Positions 60,385 to 64,000 of a stretch of 64,000 bases of DNA are shown here, in pieces. The notes below the pieces were generated by a model. It saw only the letters and a program-made list of their open reading frames with translations. It was not told the origin of the DNA and did no database searches. The translations under genes and the position numbers were made by a program. Where the stretch lies: the NCBI RefSeq assembly GCF_007595705.1, contig NZ_NISY01000003.1:248001-312000 (forward strand), read 5' to 3'. The stretch's first letter is position 1; the number at the start of each line of letters is the position of its first letter. This stretch comes from Streptomyces sp. SAJ15. GTDB taxonomy: Bacteria > Actinomycetota > Actinomycetes > Streptomycetales > Streptomycetaceae.

Positions 60385-61454
60385 GCGACGCGGGCGCGGC
60401 CGCCGAGCCGCAGAAGGCGACGATGGCCGCACCTCTGCGCCGCGCAGGCGGAGAAGCGAACGAAAACAGCACAGCGAGCGACGCGGGCGCGGCCGCCGAG
60501 CCGCAGAAGGCGACGATGGCCGCACCTCTGCGCCGCGCAGGCGGAGAAGCGAACGAAAACAACACAGCGAGCGACGCGGGCGCGGCCGCCGAGCCGCAGA
60601 AGGCGACGATGGCCGCGCCGCACGTGGAGTCCTCGGGCTCCGCGCCCGCGGGGCTTCCGTACCGGTTGATCGCGACGGATCTCGACGGGACGCTGCTGCG
60701 CTCCGACGAGACGATCTCGACGCGCACCCGTGCGGCGCTGGAAGCCGTCTGCGCGCTGGGGGCGGCGCACATCGTGGTCACCGGCCGCGGCGTGCCGTGG
60801 ACCCGGCACATACTGGACGACCTGGGCTACGAGGGCCTGGCGGTGTGCGGCCAGGGCGGCCAGGTCTACCACGCGGGCGAGCGGCGGCTGTTGACGTCGG
60901 TGACGATGGACCGGCAGCTCGCCGCGCTGGCGCTGGCCAAGATCGAGGCTGAGGTCGGCCCGCTGTTCCTGGCCGCGACCCGGGACGGCATCGAGGGTGA
61001 GGTGCTGGTCGGCCCCGGTTACCGCACGCAGGAGGGGCCGCTTCCGGTGCGGCGGTTCGAGGATCCCACCGAGCTGTGGGCCGCGCCGATCAACAAGGTC
61101 TACATCCAGCATCCGCGGCTGGACGACGACGCGCTGGTGGCGGCGGCCCATGCGGCGGCCGGGGGCCTGGTCGGGGTGGTGTTGGCGGGTCCGGGCATCG
61201 TGGAGCTGCTGCCGCTGGGGCTGTCCAAGGCGACGGGGCTGTCGCTGGCCGCCCGTCGGCTGGGGCTGAAGGCCGCCGACACCATCGCCTTCGGCGACAT
61301 GCCGAACGACGTCCCGATGTTCCGCTGGGCCGGGCGCGGGGTCGCCATGGCCGACGCCCACCCCGAGCTCAAGGCCGTCGCGGACGAGGTCACGGCCTCG
61401 AACGACGCGGACGGCATCGCGGTGGTCCTGGAGCGGCTGTTCCCGATCGGCTGA
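60381..61454 (+). CDS. HAD-superfamily (Cof-type) hydrolase with repeated N-terminus
   Basis: 357 residues; GTG 60381 overlaps the serS stop. Residues ~2-80 are 2.5 copies of a 31-residue repeat ([20 protein letters not shown]...) encoded by the 93-bp DNA repeat. The HAD domain starts near residue 92 with [17 protein letters not shown] (nucleophile Asp), then [10 protein letters not shown], and [12 protein letters not shown] (motif IV) with a Cof-type C2 cap between. It is likely a sugar-phosphate or flavin-phosphate phosphatase. The repeated extension is outside the catalytic fold. Confidence 0.88.
   Translation: MSDAGAAAEPQKATMAAPLRRAGGEANENSTASDAGAAAEPQKATMAAPLRRAGGEANENNTASDAGAAAEPQKATMAAPHVESSGSAPAGLPYRLIATDLDGTLLRSDETISTRTRAALEAVCALGAAHIVVTGRGVPWTRHILDDLGYEGLAVCGQGGQVYHAGERRLLTSVTMDRQLAALALAKIEAEVGPLFLAATRDGIEGEVLVGPGYRTQEGPLPVRRFEDPTELWAAPINKVYIQHPRLDDDALVAAAHAAAGGLVGVVLAGPGIVELLPLGLSKATGLSLAARRLGLKAADTIAFGDMPNDVPMFRWAGRGVAMADAHPELKAVADEVTASNDADGIAVVLERLFPIG
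60384..60616 (+). repeat. In-frame 93-bp direct repeat, 2.5 copies
   Basis: Copies begin at 60384, 60477 and 60570. The first two differ by a single base (AACAGC/AACAAC) and the third matches for 47 bases. The period of 93 keeps the reading frame of the HAD gene. Confidence 0.95.
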
Positions 61455-61568
61455 CGTTCCGTGTCGCCGCCGCTTCCGTGGACGGAGGCGACGGCGACAC
61501 GGACCGGTCACGCGTACCGAGCGGTGTACGCGCCCGCGCGGTGGCCGGGGTCGCTCGCGGTCGGGAGC

Positions 61569-61622
61569 GTGGGCGGTCGGGTGCGTGGGCGGTCGGGTGC
61601 GTGGGCGGTCGGGTGCGTGAGC
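61569..61622. repeat. 15-bp tandem repeat
   Basis: Three to four copies of GTGGGCGGTCGGGTGC between the convergent HAD and phospholipase genes. Confidence 0.85.
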
Positions 61623-61626
61623 GGAG

Positions 61627-62076
61627 TCAGCCGAAGATGCGCACGGCCTGGTAGTAGGTCCACGCCGTGGTGGTGCACGAGCTCTTGGTGGCGCCGCTGT
61701 AGCGGTTGCAGACCCGCTTGAGGTCCTCGTAGAAGGCGCTGTCCAGGCGGGACTTGTTGGCTTCGAAGGTGCCGGCCGCCTTGTAGTTGCGGTAGCCGAA
61801 GTCGTGGCGGGCGCAGGAGAGTTCGAAGGGGAAGCCGAAGGGGTTGTCGGGCGAGCTGCTGCAGTAGTCGGTGGACCAGTCGAAGCCGTAGGCGGACCAG
61901 CCGCCCTGGTTGGCGCGGGCGGAGCTCCAGGAGCTGTAGCTGGTGGCGCTGGTCTGGGTCCAACCGGAGAGGACCTGCTGCTTGTCCGCGGGGGCGGCCT
62001 CGGCGGGCGAGGCGAGAGCGATCGCCGCGGCCGTGGTGACGGCCGTCGCGGCGAGGCTGGTGGTCAGCCGACGCAT
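61627..62076 (-). CDS. Secreted prokaryotic phospholipase A2
   Basis: 149 residues; ATG 62076 with GGAGG nearby. The signal peptide ends near AEA-APADK. The PF09056-type domain has the His-Asp dyad in LSCARHDFGYRNYKAAG, the preceding CSSSPDNP metal-loop region, and Cys in ELSCARH, KRVCNRY, KSSCTTT and TDYCSSS for two disulfides. It is very like the S. violaceoruber enzyme in length and order. It hydrolyses sn-2 acyl chains outside the cell with calcium. Confidence 0.94.
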   Translation of the reverse strand: MRRLTTSLAATAVTTAAAIALASPAEAAPADKQQVLSGWTQTSATSYSSWSSARANQGGWSAYGFDWSTDYCSSSPDNPFGFPFELSCARHDFGYRNYKAAGTFEANKSRLDSAFYEDLKRVCNRYSGATKSSCTTTAWTYYQAVRIFG

Positions 62077-62375
62077 GTGTTCCTCCGATGTCTGACGGTC
62101 CCTCCAGGCGTGGATGTGGGGGCCTTTCGGGCGCCGTTGATGTGGGGCGGAGCAAGAACGAGGTGACGCAGGCCAAGGATTCGCCAGGTACCTGACAACG
62201 GTCAAGATCTCTGCCAGCACTGGCATGAACAGGACGTGAAGCGTCGCGAAGCGGAAGCGGACCCGCCGACCTGCCGACCTGCCGACCTGCCGACCTGCCG
62301 ACCCGCTGGCCTACCAGTCAGACCGGCTCGCCCGGAGGGAACCGGGCGCCGGGGCACCCGCTCCGCTCCGCCCTG
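62077..62375. other. Intergenic region with 9-bp repeats
   Basis: Contains GACCTGCC(G) repeated about five times at 62266-62305. No gene is supported. Confidence 0.6.
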
Positions 62376-63662
62376 TCAGCTCCGGCTGTCCGCACCGCCC
62401 GGTCCCGTCCCGCCAGCGGCTTCGCCGCGGCCGGCCACCAGGGCGTCCATCGTGCGAGCGTTCACCTCGCGGATGGCGGCGGCCGCGATGAAGGCGGCGG
62501 TGTCGGCGGGTCCGACGAGGGACCGAACGGCCCGCACCGCCTCGACGGGGAGGGACACCAGCTCGGTGGGGAGAGGTCCCGGCTCGGCGGGGAGAGACAC
62601 CGCCTCGGCGGGGAGGGGCACCGCCTCGACGGGGAGGGCCCCCGGAGCGGCGGGCGGCGTCGGGCGCCCGGCCGCGTCGGGTGGCGCCGTCGCCTCGTCG
62701 AGATGTCGACGCAGATGGCGGGTGGCGAGGGTGCGCATGGCGCGGGCCAGCTCGGCGTCGACCGTCTGCTGGGCGAGGGGCCGCAGCCGACGGACGAGGG
62801 CGGCCGCCTCGGTGGCCTCGGCGTCGGTCGGCGGGTGGTCCAGATACGGCTGGAAGACATGCTCGGTGGTGAAGTCGAGAAAGCGACCGGCGATGTGCTC
62901 GACCTGAGTGCGCAACTCCCGGAGGTGGCCCGAGATGGCGAGCAGGGGCACCCCGGCGGCGTACAGCTCGGCGGCGACGGCGAGCTCCTGCGGGCTGGGG
63001 ACGAGGAACTCGTCGTCGTGGCCGGGCAGCGGCTCCAGCACACCCAGTTCGAGCGCCTCCGCCACGGCCGCGTCGTCCGGCCGCCCGCCGAAGCGGGCGT
63101 TCAGCTCGGCACGGCTGATGCGGCCGGCCTCCTCGTCGGTCCAGGGGCCGTCGACCTCGGCGACCAGGCCGAGCACCCCGCCCAGGCCGCGGCCGGCGTC
63201 CCACGCCTCCAACAGCTCCTTGATGCTGGCCAGGGTGTAGCCGCGGTCGAGCAGGTCGGCGATCTGCCGCAGTCGGGCCAGATGGGGGTCGCCGTAGACG
63301 TTGGCCCGGCCCCGCCGCTCCGGTCGGGGCAGCAGGCCGCGGTCCTGATAGGCGCGGATCGTGCGGACGGTGGCACCACTGTGGTGGGCCAGGTCCTCGA
63401 TCCGGTACTCCCGGGGCCGCCGCTCCTCACCCGGTGCGGCGTGCCCACTTCCCGGCGCGTCGGGCCCCCCATCCGGCGCAACCTGCCCGCCGCCCGGTCC
63501 GCCGTGCCCGCCGTCCGGTCCATCGTGCCCGTCGCCCGGTCCGGGGTGCTTCGCCTTCGGACCGCCGTGCCCGTCGCCCGGTGCGTCCTGTCGCGCCCTC
63601 TGCCCGCCGTGCCCGGCCCGCCCGCCGTACCGCAACCGCCCGTCACCGTCGTGCTCGGACAA
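62376..63662 (-). CDS. MerR-family regulator with low-complexity ends
   Basis: 428 residues; TTG 63662 start supported by GGAGG 8 bases upstream. An N-terminal ~80-residue Gly/His/Asp/Pro region (GPGDGHDGPDGGHGGPGGG) is followed by the MerR HTH (~85-155: YRIEDLAHHSGATVRTIRAY, YGDPHLARLRQIADLLDRGY). A helical effector domain follows (~200-330, ISGHLRELRTQVEHIAGRFL), then a LPAEAVSLPAE repeat segment. The effector is unknown. It starts 13 bases after the upstream hydrolase gene and is probably in its operon. Confidence 0.88.
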   Translation of the reverse strand: MSEHDGDGRLRYGGRAGHGGQRARQDAPGDGHGGPKAKHPGPGDGHDGPDGGHGGPGGGQVAPDGGPDAPGSGHAAPGEERRPREYRIEDLAHHSGATVRTIRAYQDRGLLPRPERRGRANVYGDPHLARLRQIADLLDRGYTLASIKELLEAWDAGRGLGGVLGLVAEVDGPWTDEEAGRISRAELNARFGGRPDDAAVAEALELGVLEPLPGHDDEFLVPSPQELAVAAELYAAGVPLLAISGHLRELRTQVEHIAGRFLDFTTEHVFQPYLDHPPTDAEATEAAALVRRLRPLAQQTVDAELARAMRTLATRHLRRHLDEATAPPDAAGRPTPPAAPGALPVEAVPLPAEAVSLPAEPGPLPTELVSLPVEAVRAVRSLVGPADTAAFIAAAAIREVNARTMDALVAGRGEAAGGTGPGGADSRS

Positions 63663-63675
63663 CCTCGCCGCCTCC

Positions 63676-64000
63676 CTACGAGGCGGCCGCGCGGCCTATC
63701 GCGCCCGCCGCGGCACGGGCCGCGGGTGAGGTGGCCAGATAGTCCACGGCCCGGCGCAGCGACCCCTCGTGCGAGGGATGGTACGACCTCCTGAGGTAGC
63801 GGGGTATCGCGCCGCCGAGCTCGCGCCAGCTCGGCAGCAGCCCCTTGCGCACGGCCCGGTTGTGCTCCCGCAGGGAGTACCGCAGCCGTCGGGCGAGCCG
63901 CGGATCGTGGCGGATCAGGTAGGAGGCGCCGACGGCCCACAGCCACAGCAGCGCCGGGGCCGCCACGGCCATGCCCTCGACGCGGCGGGCGTAGCGCGGC
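63676..64000 (-). CDS. Metal-dependent hydrolase family protein, C-terminal part
   Basis: The frame is open to the window edge, so the gene is truncated at its 5' end. Visible: a membrane-like helix (VAAPALLWLWAVGASYLIRH), then LRYSLREHNRAVRKGLLPSW and IPRYLRRSYHPSHEGSLRRA. These match the C-terminus of PF10118-type metal-dependent hydrolases of actinobacteria. The ligand residues lie outside the window. It is upstream of and close to the MerR gene. Confidence 0.7.
   Translation of the reverse strand, partial: PRYARRVEGMAVAAPALLWLWAVGASYLIRHDPRLARRLRYSLREHNRAVRKGLLPSWRELGGAIPRYLRRSYHPSHEGSLRRAVDYLATSPAARAAAGAIGRAAAS

Overview
The window is high-GC (about 72-75%) actinobacterial chromosome, almost certainly Streptomyces. 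The signs are GTG and TTG starts with GGAGG-type ribosome binding sites, strong third-position GC bias, GTGA/ATGA stop-start overlaps, a Streptomyces subtilisin inhibitor, a SigE-family ECF sigma factor, orphan HATPase regulators, and the run serS - pheA - Dyp peroxidase - CopCD - PCuAC - Sco, which I recall from the core chromosomes of S. coelicolor and S. lividans.

Left end (1-8.1 kb): a coupled operon (JmjC-type cupin, aldo/keto reductase, aminoglycoside-phosphotransferase-fold protein) enters from outside the window. It is followed by a decayed integrative element lying between two 88-bp direct repeats. The right repeat is the 3' half of an intact tRNA-Arg(ACG) and the left one is its att duplicate. 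Each repeat carries a tyrosine-recombinase C-terminal remnant beside it, so at least two elements have used this site. Cargo is an HTH regulator plus Nudix pair, a DUF6415-like protein, two small unknown proteins and an IS982-family fragment. tRNA-Ser(GCU) follows.

8.2-25 kb: a secreted protease inhibitor; a 1949-residue sensor-like protein with PAS domains, an 11-residue coiled-coil repeat, a degenerate kinase core and C-terminal receiver-like domains; an acyl-CoA ligase; an ECF sigma factor; a DUF1906 glycosidase-like secreted protein; and a steroid side-chain-type hydratase/aldolase pair in which three domains are fused. Then come a small secreted protein, a primase/polymerase-like protein with an apparent C-terminal frame change, a DoxX-like membrane protein and tRNA-Ser(UGA).

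25-43.8 kb: mostly housekeeping and regulatory genes: an HtrA-like protease, a glycerophosphodiesterase, a HATPase protein, a SEC-C protein, a second primase/polymerase-like protein, a PP2C-type protein lacking a metal-binding Asp, an aminopeptidase P, and several regulator-target pairs (AraC/DUF1772, PadR/membrane protein, HxlR/NADP-dependent reductase). Intergenic minisatellites are frequent.

43.8-46.1 kb: the most interesting locus. It is a three-gene minus-strand operon: a 50-residue peptide with three KxGCIS repeats and a strong RBS, a perfect 12-bp hairpin, a PaaK-like adenylate-forming enzyme, and a GRDP-like protein. It looks like a minimal RiPP-type pathway of a kind I do not recognise. 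The promoter and a 7-bp inverted repeat upstream can be read directly.

46.3-64 kb: a SulP transporter/beta-carbonic anhydrase pair; an anti-sigma-type kinase; the copper-trafficking operon (YcnI, Sco, PCuAC, CopCD, Tat-exported Dyp peroxidase); pheA; a 0.7-kb intergenic region with three exact DnaA boxes; and serS coupled to a HAD hydrolase whose N-terminus is built from an in-frame 93-bp repeat. The window ends with a secreted phospholipase A2, a MerR regulator and a truncated metal-dependent hydrolase. No CRISPR array, rRNA, intact transposase or phage module was seen.
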